From: an uncultured Blautia sp.
Lineage (GTDB): Bacteria > Bacillota > Clostridia > Lachnospirales > Lachnospiraceae
Direction: 5' to 3'
Length of the DNA: 64,000 nt
Assembly: GCA_937900135.1 (NCBI GenBank)
Contig: CALCDJ010000056.1
Span: 1-64,000 of the forward strand
Translations under genes and position numbers: made by a program
The notes under the pieces: generated by a model
Seen by the model: the letters and a program-made list of their open reading frames with translations, nothing else
The model's database searches: none
Told to the model about the DNA's origin: nothing
Part shown: positions 63,375 through 64,000 of the stretch, piece by piece
Layout: every line of letters starts with the position of its first letter
Position numbering within the stretch: position 1 is the stretch's first letter

Positions 63375-64000
63375 TTACGATTCCTGTTCAATGGTGAACA
63401 TTTTATTTACAAACTGCTCCTGACGGAGATACTGACGCATGGTAAGCTGCACTTCCTGCTCTTTCTCCAGCCGTCTCGCAGAAAGAATCTGGTTCAGCAT
63501 CTGATATTTGCTTCCCGGCATTCCATCCACACGGTTCATGGTAATCACACGCTCCGGCGTATCCTTCACCTGGTCGTTTTCTTCGATGCGGAAATAATAA
63601 TGAAGGGCTTCTCCATAGAACAGTGTAAAGGTTTTTGTAAAAATTCCCTCATACATATTGCGGAGAGGCTCACTTTTGTACTCGATTTCCTGGCCAAGGC
63701 CGGTATCCATGGCATAGAACAGCGTTACCTTTGCCTCTGGATGGGCATGACATTCCACAAAAGTCTTATCGTCCAGCTGATATGGACTTAAAAGCGCTCC
63801 CGGCAGTCTCCGGAAAAAGGCAAATGCCATATGGTTCTTCACGCATTCTTCCAGAATCGAAGCTTCCATCCAGAGTCTGCGTTCATCGGTCTCTTTTTCT
63901 TTGGAGAGAGCCAGAAGCAATGCCAGACGCGTCACCTGGGCCATGGGGAGTCCTCTGATATAAGATTCTTCCAGACATTCCCGCACACACTTGCTCATAG
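63375..64000 (-). CDS. C-terminal part of a DUF5717-like protein (runs off the edge)
   Basis: At least 207 residues to the window edge, and the frame is open there. The ATG at 63998 is two bases from the end with no visible ribosome-binding site, so this is most likely the 3' end of a longer gene. DUF5717-type proteins are usually around a thousand residues. The visible part is mixed helix and strand (FYAMDTGLGQEIEYKSEPLRN) without catalytic motif. It leads the DUF5716-TPR operon by 34 nt. Confidence 0.6.
   Translation of the reverse strand, partial: MSKCVRECLEESYIRGLPMAQVTRLALLLALSKEKETDERRLWMEASILEECVKNHMAFAFFRRLPGALLSPYQLDDKTFVECHAHPEAKVTLFYAMDTGLGQEIEYKSEPLRNMYEGIFTKTFTLFYGEALHYYFRIEENDQVKDTPERVITMNRVDGMPGSKYQMLNQILSARRLEKEQEVQLTMRQYLRQEQFVNKMFTIEQES

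Overview
The window looks like chromosome of a gut-type, low-to-mid GC Gram-positive in the Clostridia, most likely a Blautia-like member of the Lachnospiraceae. The evidence is strong AGGAGG ribosome-binding sites, TTGACA/TATAAT promoters, a T-box in front of thrS, the endospore pair SpoIIGA-SigE with Spo0A boxes, secreted proteins with YYF-type cell-wall repeats, and many sugar ABC, GH78 and GH106 genes. Genus-level placement is inference. Nearly all genes from 4.9 kb onward lie on the minus strand.

Layout. (1) 0-4.9 kb: a 5'-broken trkA and an intact trkH, a PflX-type radical SAM gene, and an aldehyde dehydrogenase. (2) 4.9-12.4 kb: a minus-strand cell-surface cluster. It has three secreted transglutaminase-like proteins with wall-binding repeats (one broken at a run of eight C), a repeat-only protein, an SH3b protein, and an MBOAT plus DHHW/AlgJ-like pair for exopolymer O-acylation. 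(3) 12.6-13.5 kb: a three-gene cassette, DUF3791-like / DUF3990 ADP-ribosyltransferase-like / DUF3791-like, with 4-nt overlaps; it resembles a toxin flanked by two related antitoxins. (4) 13.7-21.5 kb: an AraC regulator and an operon with a GPH symporter, nucleoside-hydrolase-like protein, ROK kinase, GH1 6-phospho-beta-glucosidase and a small GH78-like protein. (5) 21.6-27.6 kb: a LacI-controlled operon with a FucI-like isomerase, a split transketolase and a glycerol-kinase-like FGGY kinase. This gene set fits the non-oxidative D-apiose route. (6) 27.8-43 kb: an MFS exporter with a tiny upstream ORF, a sugar ABC importer, a YesM/YesN-type two-component system, a GH106-like and a GH78 rhamnosidase, and a MATE transporter. 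(7) 43-64 kb: AraC, ACT and PaaK genes, a diguanylate cyclase, sigE and spoIIGA, aroD and aroE, T-box-thrS, SEC-C, DUF218 and HAD proteins, purA and purB, a polar amino-acid ABC operon, and a DUF5717-DUF5716-TPR operon of unknown function running off the edge.

How it fits together. Regions 4-6 hold three differently regulated gene sets: two or three rhamnosidases, a beta-glucoside branch that phosphorylates after uptake, and a probable apiose branch. Rhamnose, glucose and apiose occur together in plant flavonoid glycosides and pectin, so the 29 kb reads as a plant-glycoside utilisation region. That is inference from gene content. The most unusual items are the probable apiose operon, the ART/DUF3791 cassette, the homopolymer-interrupted surface transglutaminase, and the Spo0A promoter of spoIIGA with 21-bp spacing.
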